From Amoebophrya sp. A120 (lineage: Eukaryota; Sar; Dinophyceae; Syndiniales; Amoebophryaceae), in the NCBI GenBank assembly GCA_905178155.1, contig CAJINV010000002.1, positions 10,396,146 to 10,460,145 of the forward strand: DNA of 64,000 nt. The letters are read 5' to 3'. A program made the position numbers and the translations under genes. Of the stretch, positions 31,741-43,630 are shown one piece after another. The notes under the pieces were generated by a model. The model searched no databases and was not told the DNA's origin. It worked only from the letters and a program-made list of their open reading frames with translations. Numbering within the stretch: the first letter of the stretch is position 1; each line of letters starts with the position of its first letter.

Positions 31741-32557
31741 CAGCTGCTCTTCATTCTATTTATTATTTTTATTCCGAAAGATATTTGCTTAAGTAAAGCC
31801 GTGAAGGCCGAACAGGCGTTCAGACTGAGACTTCTCATATGACACCAGTTTTGCGCACGTCTAGGTGCGAGGGGGCAAACACAAAAAATAAAAAAAGCAA
31901 CAAAATCCTTCCCAGGACCCGCGACAGCGTGTGGCACACTTGGGCTTGGTCTTAGACGCTCCTTTGCATGAGTTGCTATAGTTTTCGAAAGTCGTGCACA
32001 GAGAAGTACAATCGTCACGATTTCACTTTTCTGGTTTCGTGCAACAGGTCCTATTCGTTGTAGCGTAGCGTACCAAACGAGTAAAAGAAGAATTTTCTAA
32101 TTTCTATTTCTACTCGGCTCTCGAATCGCGAAAATGAAGAAAAGTTCAAGTTGTACCCTCCCAAGTCAAAATAAATATTAGCTCCTTACACTTTCACTTG
32201 TTGATGGCATCTACGATAAAGTCAGTGAGTAAGAAAGCAGCTTCGTGAGAAACCAGACATGAAAATTGAGCTCGCAAGATTTCTAGCCCCCTGGGACGAG
32301 AACGGAGCGTAGCTTGAGCCTACTTCAGCGATGTAAAACCTAGTTCGTTGACATTATGAGCCTCAGCCTGTAGTTCTATTCTCACGAATTTTACGATACT
32401 TTGCCTTTCAGCGTGCCTCTGCCTACTGCGTGATGTTACAACCATCTTCAACAACCAGTAGGGGTAGGTACGTAACAGCATTTTTTCATTTCGCTATATT
32501 GTACAAGTGTTTTTATAATCTGTGCTTGCAATTATTATAATAGAAATTTTTGTATTT
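31741..32557. other. intergenic right of the satellite
   Basis: AT-rich and without supported genes. One decayed satellite fragment occurs at 31840-31935. Confidence 0.45.
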
Positions 32558-32800
32558 CTATTTTTCTTTTGGAAACAGTTTCATTAATTTCTGTGACACG
32601 GTTTCTCTTGTCGCTTTTTGCGCAACATCTTTCACAATGTCAATCGCAATGCGTTTCTTTGGCTCCGTGCATTTCGTGTACTTAGTTCTACAATTGTAGC
32701 ACGTCACATCTCGCGCTCGCGAAAATGCCCATCGACAACTCAACATTTCGGCATTGGCAGCTTTATTGCACAGAGTATGAATTTTTCGGCTTCTTGACAT
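32558..32800 (-). CDS. possible 80-residue basic protein with Cys pairs
   Basis: An ATG-started ORF lies 15 bases downstream of the stop codon of the coiled-coil gene. The peptide is basic and contains DVTCYNCRTKYTKC, a possible metal-binding Cys cluster, and ends KLMKLFPKEK. No relative is recognised. It could be a small gene, a 3' exon of an alternative transcript, or chance. Confidence 0.3.
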   Translation of the reverse strand: MSRSRKIHTLCNKAANAEMLSCRWAFSRARDVTCYNCRTKYTKCTEPKKRIAIDIVKDVAQKATRETVSQKLMKLFPKEK

Positions 32801-32815
32801 TTTATTTGCCTGCTT

Positions 32816-35800
32816 CTAGCGAAAGGCGACCGCGCCCCGTTTCTTCTTTTGCGTTGGACTTCGACTGCGTGAGGGGCTCTGATGCAACCGGCTGTAAATG
32901 TTGCTGTTGCCGTAGTTGTTGTTCAGTGTGGCGCTTTCCTCGCTGCCCCGCCGCGCGATGATGCGTGCGGGTGAAACCGATTGCTGACGACTGCTGGAGC
33001 CAACCGCATTATAGCTGTTCAGCATCGCGATGCGCCGCTTCAACGACGTCGACGGCTTCTTGATCTGTCCTCTCGATGTGCTGGAACCGCCCGACACAAG
33101 CGAGAGGCCGGACGCACCGCTTTCGAGCATCGAGCGCGACGGCGGTTCGAACACATACGCGTTGCCAAACTCATCGCGAACGCGCGGATGCTCGTGAAGT
33201 TCTTCGTTCTGGTGCGCTCCAGCTGCGCCCGCATCGGTCGGACTTTTCCAATACAGCAAGCGATTGCCCTGTTGCGTCGGGGGGTTCGGAATCGAAGAAA
33301 CTTGGTCTTGTGCAAATGAGGACGGTGTTGACACGAACCGACCTTCAGCACTGGAGCCGGTTGCGTCAGCTCCTCTATGCGGTAGAAGGTCAGCGCGGTG
33401 CGGGAACGGTAAGTTCAGGTTTCGCTGCTGCGCCACTGGCTGCTGTTGCGTTGCTGTAGTGGACGCGTGAGCTTGCTGCTGTACTCCACCGACAGCTGGC
33501 GACTGCTGTATCACCAACGACGGTTGATAAGAGCCTGTTCGCACGACGGGATTCGGTTGCGAAGCGAGCAACGCAGCGTTGTATCGCGCGACGTCAAGCG
33601 GGGTCTGCAGGATTGGAACCCCAGCGGCATTGTAGACAATGCTCGGGTGCTGCTGGTGCTGGTGCGGCAGCGTCGTGTACAGTTGCTCCGGGGCGACGGC
33701 ACCGTGCAGTGCCGTCTGGACTTTTGATCCGACTTTCTGTGTTGGCGGGGGCCTGCGCTTCAATGGCGAAGATGCGGTGCGGCTGACGCTGCGCGAAGTT
33801 GAGCCCAAGCCGCCCCCACGACTTGCAGTGCTGGTTGCTCGCGAAGACCTTGTGGCGGAGTTGTTTCGTCTTGCTGAGGTTGGAGCTGCGACTGAGCGCT
33901 TCGATTTATTCGCTGCACTTGCGGCAGCGGTCCGGGGTGTTCGCTTCTTCGACGCTTTTGCGCTGCTCTTCCGACTAGATGTTGAGGGTTGGGGCGCGGC
34001 TTGCTCCCCGGGATTGTAGAGGGCACGCAAGTAATCCTCGTAGGTGCGCGACTGGATCTGCTGCATCTGTACCCTCGGATCCAAAACTGGCGTGGACGAC
34101 GTTACCGGGGGAGGCACCACGCGGGCCTGGACCCATTGACCGCTGTTTGGGTCTTGGAACACCACTACTTCTTGGGAAGCCATTTGCGGCCCTGCTGCTC
34201 CTGCAGCAGTAGTACTGAAACCTGCTTGAGTTGGTGGCACGACCGACGCTGTGGCAGAGACAACACGCGATGGCGGCACAAAAGACGATGTAGCTTGTGG
34301 CAACGCTACGTGCGGCTGTTGCTGGTTGTACAAATGCGCAGCAGCGGAAGCTCCCGCACTAGAAGAAGTCGCATGCTGCAGCTCGTCCTGGAATATTATC
34401 GGCTGTACTTGATGCGGACCGTCAATTTGATGGCCATCGTCCGTTGACACGATCACGTGGCCAGCGGCCGCAAACGCCGAGGGTGTGGCGTCAAACGTCT
34501 GACTGTCTTCGGCGCGACTGCGCTCGGCGATGGCGTCCTCTTCGATCTTTTTAACTCTTTCCTCCTGCGCCTCCATCATTGTACGGTGCAAGTCTTTCTC
34601 CCGCTCCGAAGCTTCCAACAACCGCTGCAGGTCCAGGTCAGCCAAGCGACGGCGCTCCTGCTCTTCCTTGAGCAAATTCTGCATCTCGACCAACTCCTTT
34701 TCCAACCGCGTGTTGTCGTGCTTGTAGATGTCCTTCTGTTCCTTCGCTATCTGGTTGGTCTCGGCAAACACGTTCTCGTCGATTTTCTTCTGCGACTGCA
34801 GCGTGGAAATCTTTTCGACGCTCTCTTCCCGGAGGGAGTCGATCTGCTTCTGAAACTCGCTCTGCTGCCGGTCAAACTCCTGTTTCAGCTCGGAAAGCGA
34901 GAGCGCTTTTTCGTTTGTGCTGCTCCTCCCCACACCGGCGTTCAGCATCACGAGCGACTCGGATTTCGTCGGCTGCAGTGATTTCAGGATGAACGCGCCG
35001 GTCGCGTCCTCATTGAGCGAGACGCCGTATCGAGGCCTGATGGGGGACAAGTCTTGGGAATCCAGGACGTTCGCGCCAGGATAGGCAGCGACACTCGCGC
35101 CGGTGAGAACTTTTTTCTGCTGTGTCTGTGCGGTGCGATTTTTCGGTTTCAGGTCTTGGTTCTCGTCTAGCAGAAGAACGCTCGGCTCGTTGTCCTCGAT
35201 CACGATCGTTGTCGATGACCGGCCCTTCGCCTGAGGCTCCAAATGCACCGCAAACGGCTCTTCCTCGCTAGCGCTGCCGATGCCCGCCTCCGCAAGCCTC
35301 TTGCGCATTTCCGCGGCCCAAGCCGGGCTTGTGTCCCGTTTGATCTTTACAGCGGGAGAAGATCGGTCGCTCGGCGAGAGATCCTTCTGTTCATCTTCGA
35401 TGCCCATCGGCACCTCTTCGAGCTCCTCTTGCTCAGCATCTTCGTCCACCTGACCTGGATAGTCTTGATTTTCGTCGTCGTCGTTCATGAACAAAAAGTT
35501 CCGTTTTTCCTGCCTTGTTGACGTAGTACTGCCACGTCCGCCTCGATGAATCTTGCCGTGGATGGACCGTGCCGTGATTTTGCGGTTTGATGTCACCAGC
35601 TTCGACGGTGAGGTTTCCGTGCCGGACGACAGTGTCCTTGTCGTGGTATTCAATCGCCGCTCCGCGGAGTTTGTGCGACTGCGCAACTTCTCGTTGTGCT
35701 GCCGGCGCAACTTGTCTAGCGTCCGAGAGGCCTCGAGCAGCGACGCTTTTTGGAACTCGTGCTTTTCCGGACTGGCGGACCGCGAGCGCTGGCCTTTCCT

Positions 35801-38800
35801 TCTGTTTGTCCCATGGGGCTGCTCTTGTTTCTGCTGCTTCGCCAGGGTCTTTTGGTACAGCGCGGAACTGGCGTGAGTGATGCGGAAGGACGGTAGGTTT
35901 TGTACACCCCCTGTGGTTCCAGTTCCAGAGGCGATGGAGTGTTGTTGTTCTGGCTCCTGCTCTGTGGTGTCAAAGACCCTTCGAGCGATTTTTCCTGCTT
36001 GGTTCAACCCAAATTCGGCGGTCAAGCTCTTCGCTTCAACCGGCGACCCCTCCGTGAACACGGGACTCGGCTTGGATATGTTGTTCACTTTATTTCTTGC
36101 ACCAACATCTGCTGGCGGATAGACAGCAGCAGTGCAGGTGTCTACTTGACCTTGCAATCCATTCGACGAGGGAATGAATTTTATCACGCCGGACTTCGTG
36201 ACGTAGGACGTGGACGGTGGCGTCGTTTCCTCCTGGCCCTCTACATCCAATCCGCGAATGGCGTCTTTGATTTCGCTGGGCAGCACGTCCAGGTCCTCCG
36301 CTTTGAGTTCCCGGAACAAAGAGCGAATGCTCTGTCGATCCAGGCTTTTCAGAAACGGCGGCGTGATCATTTCGGAAGAATTTACTCTAGAAACGGACGA
36401 TCCGCCGGATCTACTGAGGCCTTGTCGGAGCTTGCTCGTCGTTACCGGGGGACTCGACATAGGGACCAGCTTCATCTTGCTGGACTGCGGGTCTCCCTGT
36501 GAGGAATGGACTTCTGTTCCGTCGCCAAACATCGGTGTGTCGGTTGTTACCTGCTGCTCGCTGTTGGTCGGCGGGGATTCGGCTTTTTTCTGTGCTGCAG
36601 CTTCTGTCCCATGATCTGCCACCGTTGCGTGATTCTTCGCAGCCTGCGCTGCTTCCTGTTCTCTCTCAGCACGTAGCCTTTCGATTTCTTGCAGTAGTGC
36701 TTGTTTTTCCTGTTCCCGTTGCGCTTCCATTTCCTTCGCCAGCTTCTGCTTTTCCGCTTCCAATTTTGCTCTTACCAGTTCCAGCTCCTGGTCCTTCTCC
36801 TTTTTCACCTTTGCTATTTCACTTTCCGCCTCCTTGCTCCGTTGCTGCGCAATCAGCTCGACATCCTCCTGGTGCGCCTTGGATTGCGATTCCAAGCGGC
36901 TGGTGGTCTCTAGTACGTGAGACTTTGCACTTTGCAACTCTTCCTGCAATACATGGATCTTCTCCTCCGCCTGTTGCGCCTCGTCGCGCCGCTGTTGCAT
37001 TTGCTTCGCCAAGTCCTCTTCCAGTCCACTCTTCTCCCGTGTGACGCCAGAGTAGCTGCAAGTAGAAAAGTGTTTTGAGGTTGTACGAAACAGGAACAAT
37101 GCCTGGAAGTAGAAGTAGAAGCAGAAAAAAGATGATATGATCGTCAACGTCAGCTTCAACGACGTGGGCAGAAATACTAACTCGTACTCCGTAGAGCTTA
37201 GTAAAACTAAAATCAGAATCATAATTTATACTTGGACTCAATTTCCTGCATGGCTTCTTTGTACATCGCTTCCAGATTTTTCAATTCTTCCAGGTACTGC
37301 TGCTTCAATGCTTCTTGCTCCATTTTCGTTTTTTCCTTTTCCTTGTCCTTTTCTGCCCTTTCCTGGGCCAGGAGTTCTGCCTGCCGGTTCTCCATGCTCT
37401 CTAGCAATGCCTGCTTCTCCGCGTTCACTTCGTTCAACAAATTCTGCTCCACGCTGTTCCGTTCGGCTTGCACCCGCGCCTGCCACTCCAGCTCCATATT
37501 CGCGACGGTTTTCTTGAACATTTCCTCCTGGTCCTTCAGGATCCGCTCCGTCTCTCTCTGTTGGCACTCAGCAATTTGGAGTCGCGCTTCGCAAACCTTC
37601 TTCACCTTCTCAGCACTGTCGCGTTCCTTTTCCAGGGCGTGCATCTTGTCCAGCAGCTGGGCGCGCTCGGTTTCCTGTGTACAGTCGGTACTAGATATGG
37701 CATCTCTACGCTGTTTGAGTTGTCTTTGTGTTGTAGTCGCACGACTCTTCTAGTAGTAAAACTTTTTCTGCAATAAATCTAAAATCAGAAAGCCAAAACG
37801 AGTATGCTTATTTACCATGAACTTCTCCGCTGCCTCCTTCTCTGCCACCAATTTCCTTTGCAAGGCTTCTACAGCCTGCTGCTCCCTGGCACGCGCTTCC
37901 GAAATCTCGTTGCGCTCACTGTCGACGGCGGCAAGTTTCTGTTCGAGTGCCAAAATTTCCGTCGTTTTCTCCCTGTCCACGTCTAAAGTTCGTTGCTGTA
38001 ACTTCACCGATTCCACGGCGGCCTGCAGAGAAATGTAAAAAAGCTTTAGTGTACTTTACTTATCTTTACTGTCATCAGATCAACAAGATCTACCTCTGCG
38101 TTCTTAGAGAAGGTTGGTCTGAAAGCGTAATAATCCAAGATATTCGCGGTCATCAAGTTTTGGGCATCATCTAGTATGATGTACCTGTTCCTTCATCCTC
38201 GCCAGTTCGGCTGTCATTTCGTCGAGTTTTTGTTCTAAAGCTGTCTTTTCGCTTTGCAAGCGCACGACAACGTGATTGTTTATGTTCCTGGCAGCTTCGC
38301 TTTGCAGCCGCTCTTCCTCTGTGATGACATGTATCTTCGGTGGAATGACTGGGTTGCAGCTCTGGTGGCTGGTCGTTCCCCCAAACGTGACTTCCATTTC
38401 GTTCTCCACATCCACGCGAAACTCTAGCGAATTACTCGCCTCCGGAACTGCTCGATCCTCCTTCGCCTCTCGCTCCACGGGAGTGGACAGGCTACCGTAC
38501 GGTCCGGACGTGCTCATAGCGCTTCCTGGTGGCCCAGCAGCTACACCTGAGTTACCTGCGTGTTCTTCGGGTTGTTCGCTCAACACAACTATTTGATTGC
38601 TTTTTTCCGCTGCTTCAACTGTCGCACCTCCGTCAACACTTTGGTGTTCCCGGGGTGGCGGTTTGGTGCTGTTCTGCAGATGTTTGACCCAACTCGAAGT
38701 CAAGTGCAGCACTCTGCCGAGAAAGATCCGGACGAACTGCAACGCCGCAGAGTTGCTATGCAGCACGAGTTCGCCGCCCGGGTCGGCCTCGCGAAACAGC

Positions 38801-39135
38801 TGGTACCACAGTACGTCGGGGCAGTCAGTCGGTTCGGGGAATCCGCACATCGCCATCGCGTCGTGGATAAACCGAATCGCCTTCTCGCCCCACGGGATGG
38901 AAACCAGGTCAGGGGAACTCAGCTCGTCCAAGTTTATCAGTACCTGGTCCACCGCCCGGGCCAACTGCTCCCGATCCGCTCGCACGGACTTCAGTGCGTC
39001 AATGACGTCCTTGGACGTCGTGTAGACCATGTACCAGGTAGTCACCTGCTTGTTGTTCGCCACCGGGGGTGGCGTCGTGCCGCTAGAGGGAAGCATCAAA
39101 ACAGGCGGTTGCGAGCTCAGGACCGCGGTTGGCAT
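32816..39135 (-). CDS. large coiled-coil protein, at least 4 exons, 5' end uncertain
   Basis: Four exons join in frame: 39135(or further upstream)-38185, 38022-37816, 37674-37232 and 37055-32816, giving 1946 residues from the first in-frame ATG (39135). Donors are GTACAT, GTAAAT and GTATAA; acceptors are CTGCAG, CACAG and TTGCAG. The first exon encodes a globular segment (SIPWGEKAIRFIHDAMAM, LWYQLFREADPGGEL). A long Glu/Gln/Lys/Arg heptad-rich coiled coil spans the exon joints and recurs near 34500-34900. The rest is disordered Ser/Pro/Gln-rich sequence with a very basic C-terminus. I expect a cytoskeletal, basal-body or scaffold role, but no family is recognised. The open frame continues upstream past the ATG into the 146-bp tandem repeat, so the true first exon is unclear. 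Confidence 0.75.
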
Positions 39136-39339
39136 TCCCGGCAAATACACCGTGCGACTGATAGCGATTTCCGGTGCCACTTTGCTGCTGAGCAGCCACA
39201 GGTTGCGCAGGAAGAAATACAGGAATTGCACGGCTGTCGTTTCCACTGAAGTAACCACGCCGGCTGTCGTCGTAGCCGGATGGTGGCGCGTGGCTGTTGT
39301 AAAAGTGTTGTCATCACATTTGAGTTTTTGCGTAGCAAA

Positions 39340-40515
39340 AAGGTGGCTTTTGCTTTGATTAGCATCCGCGAGCCCACACAACAGTCTTGATTTTCGTCCC
39401 CCTAAATTGCGCAAGAAAAATCGCAAGCCAAAAAGCCTTGCGCGACCTAATTCTCGTGCGCAAAAACACACGCCGGGAATTGGCGCAGGCTCTTTTTGCT
39501 TTGATTAGCATCCGCGAGTCCCCACAACAGTCTTGATTTTTTTTCGTGCCCCTGAATTGCGCAAGAAAAGTCGCAAGCCAAAAACCCTTGCTCGACCTAA
39601 TTCTCGTGCGGAAGAACACACGCCGGGAATTGGCGCAGGTTGGTTTTGCTTTGATTGGCATCCTCGAGCCCCCCCAACAGTCTTGATTTTCGCCCCCCGA
39701 AATTGCGCTAGAAAAGTCGCAAGCCAAAAACCCTTGCTCGACCTAATTCTCGTGCGGAAGAACACACGCCGGGAATTGGCGCAGGTTGGTTTTGCTTTGA
39801 TTAGCATCCTCGAGCCCCCCCAACAGTCTTGATTTTCGCCCCCCGAAATTGCGCAAGGAAAATCACAAGCCCGGATGCCTTACGCGAGCTAATTCTTGCG
39901 CGGAAGAACACGCGCCGGAAATTGGCGCAGGTTGGTTTTGCTGTGATTAGCATCCTCGAGCCCCCCCAACAGTCTTGATTTTCGCCCCCCGGAATTGCGC
40001 AAGGAAAATCGCAAGCCCAAATGCCTTGCGCGAGCTAATTCTTGAGCGGAAGAACACGCGCCGGAAATTGGCGCAGGTTGGTTTTGCTTTGATTAGCATC
40101 CCCGAGCCCCCCCAACAGTCTTGATTTTCGCCCCCCGAAATTGCGCAAGGAAAATCGCAAGCCTAAATGCTTTGCGCGAGCTAATTCTCGCGCGGAAAAA
40201 CACACGCCGGGGATTGGCGCAGGTGGTTCATGCTTTGATTTATTAGCATCCCCGAGCCCCCACATTGTGGGGGCTCGGGGATGTGGCAAGACTCTTGTGG
40301 CAAGAGTCTTGATTTTCGCCCCCCTAAATTGCGCAAGAAAAATCGCAAGCCCAAACGCCTTGCGCGACCGAGTTCTCGCGCGGAAGAACACACGCCGGGA
40401 ATTGGCGCAGGTGGTTCATGCTTTGATTAGCATCTCCGACTCCCAGCAACAATCTTGATTTTCGCCCCCCCGAATTGCGCAAAAAAGATCGAGTTTCTCT
40501 TGTATCGATTAGCAT
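39340..40515. repeat. 146-bp tandem repeat, eight units, one with a hairpin insertion
   Basis: The segment TTTGCTTTGATTAGCATCC recurs at about 39361, 39508, 39657, 39803, 39949, 40095, 40245 and 40429 (counted at AGCATC; the third copy reads GGCATC). Spacing is 146-150 bases except for the last interval of 184. Each unit includes AATTGCGCAAGAAAAATCGC and GGGAATTGGCGCAGG. The long interval carries an extra palindrome at about 40249-40283: CATCCCCGAGCCCCCACA followed by its inverse. Units are diverged by a few per cent or more. Confidence 0.93.
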
Positions 40516-40624
40516 CTACATCTAGAAGGCCCGCCTAGTATAATGTTGGTTGATGTTGTTAGCCGCAATACCTTTGCACACGTTGTAGAGCTTACCGCTT
40601 GCGCGTTTCTAACTTCGCAAGTCA

Positions 40625-43600
40625 TCATACATGAAGATGAAAGCAAGATTTTCTACCTCTCTCCAACTCGTTCCAGTTTTCCAGCTGCTCTCGCATCACG
40701 GGCGACAAGCGCCGCAGGCGGCGATACGCTTTATCCTCCATGTAGGGCGATGGCATACGGGGGCTCAGGGGGCTGGAGTCGCACTTCGCGAGCAGCGACC
40801 GCACGAGAAATCTCTCGAACTCGCGACACACGGCCAACCACACCGCGCGCGACATCTGCGGCGTCGGGGTTCGGAGAATCTGGTGGAAAACCAAAATGAT
40901 GTACTCCGTCAGCGATGCCCAGGAGTTTTTCTTCGCCTCGATCGGGGAACCGGACGACTTTGTCTGCGAGTTTGGCGATTTTTTTGTCGCATCCACCACT
41001 CTTGGGGAGGTTGTTGCGGTGTTAGCGTCGGTCCGTTGCACCGCTTCGCGATTCAGTCGCATCAGGTCATCTGGAAGCGAATTTAGCTTCCGCACCTGCG
41101 TCGTCGTGCGGTTCTCGGTAACGGTAAACGGCACGACTTCGCCCGCGTACTGCGATGGCGCGAGCAGACGGGAGGAATTTCCGTTTTTGTTCAAATAACT
41201 CTGAAGCGGCGCCGTACGCGTCATGGTGAAGGCTTCCACCGTGCGCGCAAAATCCTTTTCGAGTTGCGTCAGCACGTCTTCCAGGCGGGCCAGCTGCTTG
41301 GAGTCCGTGAACGACTCCCAGTAACGAACCATGGCAGTCGCATGGTCCGGGAAAAGAGGCGCGGTCGTTCGCCACGCACGACCGTCGAACCACATATCGA
41401 CGAGCGAAGCAGACGCAAAGTCCCCGAGTTTGTTTTCCAGCTCAACAGATGCCTCTGCACTACTGTCGAGGCCCTGCTGCACTGCCTCGTGAGCGTCTTG
41501 TGCGGGCTCGGTTTCTCCTGAAAAAACAGCGCGCGTAGCAGCGTGTTCCTCCGGACTTGCGAGCATCACCAATGGCTCGACGTCCACTTCGGCGCTCAGG
41601 AAAGCCCGACCGCTCGAGGGCGCGGAATGGATGCTGCTGAGCATCTTGGAAGACGAGACGGTGGCGGAAGGGCCGCCGATGCCAATGTGCCCCGCTTCCA
41701 CGGAGGACTTGCTGATACTCAGAGAGAAAGACGCCTCGCTCTGCTTTGACCCATCCGCAGAAGAGGAGGCACTGCGGTTCAAAACGTCTTCGGCCCGCCC
41801 GGCGTCAAGAGCCTCATCTGCTTGAGGTCCTCGATTCAGCACCTCATTGGTTGCGCCTGTTGTTCCTTCGACAGAGATCTGATCAGACGCGGGCAGATAC
41901 GACACAGACACCGTCTCCACCTCGGGCGCCACCTCGTGTGTCACCAAGTGGTCACTTTCGATTTCCTTGGGCGAGTCCGCACCTGGGACCTCCACCTGCA
42001 CCAAGTCTGGCGACCGCCGCGGCACGCTCTCGGGCCGTGGTGGTCGGCCCAGCGCGGGGGTGGGGAACCGACTGGTATTGGGGCTCTGCGAGGTCATCGC
42101 ATTCCGTGCCGTCTGCGAAAGCAGACTGACGCTCTCCAGAACCGTCGGGTCCGTCGGCGAGGGCGCAACCTTGATCTCCTCCTGTTTTATCACTGCGTTG
42201 CTCGGGTTCCGCACGATGATGCGTGTGGGAGCGGATACCGAGGGTGCACTCTTGGGTTTAGCCACTGCCGGTTGCGTTTTCTGCATCGTTGTACCGGTTG
42301 AATTCTGTACCTCTACTTTCCGACTGTGCTTGCCGTCGCTTACATAAGCGTACTTCAGTTCTGGCACTGCGGAGGGCGTGCGACTCAGGCCCGCGCCAAG
42401 AATCTCCGTTTTGATTGTTGTTCCAGGCTGGCTGGGCTTCGTGCTGCCTACTTGAGCGGGTAGCTTAGAGACTACCCGCTGGCTCCCGCCACCTCTAGGT
42501 GCGGAAACAGACCGCAAAGGCAGCGTATCCCAGGTGCGGTTTGGAAGATCGGTCGATAACGGCTTCGGGCCCGCAATCACTCCGAAGGGAACGCGCATCG
42601 CGGATGGTGCTTTGACGGCACTCGACGGTGCAGGAACTTGAACCGATGTTGACCCACCGCCTCGCGGAGAGGGCGCAACTACCGAAGCCGGTGACTTCTG
42701 CTTCGCGACTGAGGTTGTTGTTTGAGCCGGTTTGTGGCTGGACGTCGCGGCCGGTATTTGGATCGTCGGCGTGGGAATATTGCCAAAATCTGTTTTCAAA
42801 TTCAACGCCGTGCCCGGAATCATCGCAGGCACGGACGAAGACGTTTGCAGAATGGTTTTCGGGACCGTGGGCGTGTAGTAAGTCAGCTTCGTGTTCACCT
42901 GGGGCGTCGATAGGACCTTCCCACCACCCGGCACCTGCAAAAATTGCTTCGGTGGCGGGTTGATCGTACCATTCGTCGTTGAAGTTGAATTCGGAGCAGG
43001 CTTTTTTTCAGGCTCCTTCTTATTTGCACTACCCCCAGCAGCTGTAGTAGATTTCTTTCCGGAAGAAGGCGCCTCTGGCAGCGTGGTCGTGCTGTGTCTT
43101 GGCGTTGGATGCTGCACGAGCGTCGGCGTGCCGCCTGTCACACTGGGCGACCGCGCGGCAGAGACCGAACGTGAGACAGCGGGACTGACACTTGTAAACT
43201 TTCCCATCGTGCTGGGGTCGAATCGGAGGAGACGAGGTGTCGTGGACCGACTTGCCGCGTGAATCGGCGGCCCTGTCGTGAGCAGGCTTCGTGGCATGGG
43301 TGAGCTCCCGCGATCCAAAACCTTGTTCTGCGACCCTGGTGCGACAGTCGCACTACCACTGACTGCAGTCGTGGGACGAGGTCCAGTCGTGACAACGCGC
43401 GTTGAAGTCACGATCCTGCTGCTGCTGCTAGTCGCGCCACCTTGCAAGTTGATTTTGCCGCTTCCAGCTGGCTGCGTATTGAACAAAATCGGGGCTGGGA
43501 CCCGTGTTGCGGGAAGCGAAAACCGACGTGCTTGCTGCGAGAGAGTCGTAGAAGAGGTGGATCCTGTGCTGGGCTGAGAAACGCCCTTTGCACCACCTCC

Positions 43601-43630
43601 CGTTTGACTTGCTTGCCTGGTCGAGGACAT
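40625..43630 (-). CDS. Ser/Thr/Pro-rich orphan protein, full-length copy
   Basis: An ATG-started ORF of 1001 codons. Residues 1 to about 620 are low-complexity and probably disordered (Ser/Thr/Pro/Ala/Lys). The C-terminal third is more ordered, with VDMWFDGRAWRTTAPLFPDH, MVRYWESFTDSKQLARLEDV, VWLAVCREFERFLVRSLL and a charged helix (AYRRLRRLSPVMREQLENW). No domain is recognised. The first 372 codons and the upstream region are duplicated exactly at 47.0-48.2 kb. It lies downstream of the Cys-cluster gene at 44525-47017 in the same orientation. Confidence 0.7.
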   Translation of the reverse strand: MSSTRQASQTGGGAKGVSQPSTGSTSSTTLSQQARRFSLPATRVPAPILFNTQPAGSGKINLQGGATSSSSRIVTSTRVVTTGPRPTTAVSGSATVAPGSQNKVLDRGSSPMPRSLLTTGPPIHAASRSTTPRLLRFDPSTMGKFTSVSPAVSRSVSAARSPSVTGGTPTLVQHPTPRHSTTTLPEAPSSGKKSTTAAGGSANKKEPEKKPAPNSTSTTNGTINPPPKQFLQVPGGGKVLSTPQVNTKLTYYTPTVPKTILQTSSSVPAMIPGTALNLKTDFGNIPTPTIQIPAATSSHKPAQTTTSVAKQKSPASVVAPSPRGGGSTSVQVPAPSSAVKAPSAMRVPFGVIAGPKPLSTDLPNRTWDTLPLRSVSAPRGGGSQRVVSKLPAQVGSTKPSQPGTTIKTEILGAGLSRTPSAVPELKYAYVSDGKHSRKVEVQNSTGTTMQKTQPAVAKPKSAPSVSAPTRIIVRNPSNAVIKQEEIKVAPSPTDPTVLESVSLLSQTARNAMTSQSPNTSRFPTPALGRPPRPESVPRRSPDLVQVEVPGADSPKEIESDHLVTHEVAPEVETVSVSYLPASDQISVEGTTGATNEVLNRGPQADEALDAGRAEDVLNRSASSSADGSKQSEASFSLSISKSSVEAGHIGIGGPSATVSSSKMLSSIHSAPSSGRAFLSAEVDVEPLVMLASPEEHAATRAVFSGETEPAQDAHEAVQQGLDSSAEASVELENKLGDFASASLVDMWFDGRAWRTTAPLFPDHATAMVRYWESFTDSKQLARLEDVLTQLEKDFARTVEAFTMTRTAPLQSYLNKNGNSSRLLAPSQYAGEVVPFTVTENRTTTQVRKLNSLPDDLMRLNREAVQRTDANTATTSPRVVDATKKSPNSQTKSSGSPIEAKKNSWASLTEYIILVFHQILRTPTPQMSRAVWLAVCREFERFLVRSLLAKCDSSPLSPRMPSPYMEDKAYRRLRRLSPVMREQLENWNELERGRKSCFHLHV

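Noticed and set aside
28866-32018. Many 60-96-codon ORFs on both strands inside the satellite
   Set aside because: They recur every 288 bases because the period is a multiple of three; there is no independent coding evidence.
39359-40515. ORFs of 60-122 codons on both strands inside the 146-bp repeat
   Set aside because: They are repeat translations that start mostly at non-ATG codons and shift with unit length.
28805-40515. CRISPR-like array
   Set aside because: The repeats are contiguous satellites of 144-146 bp without unique spacers, in a eukaryotic genome.
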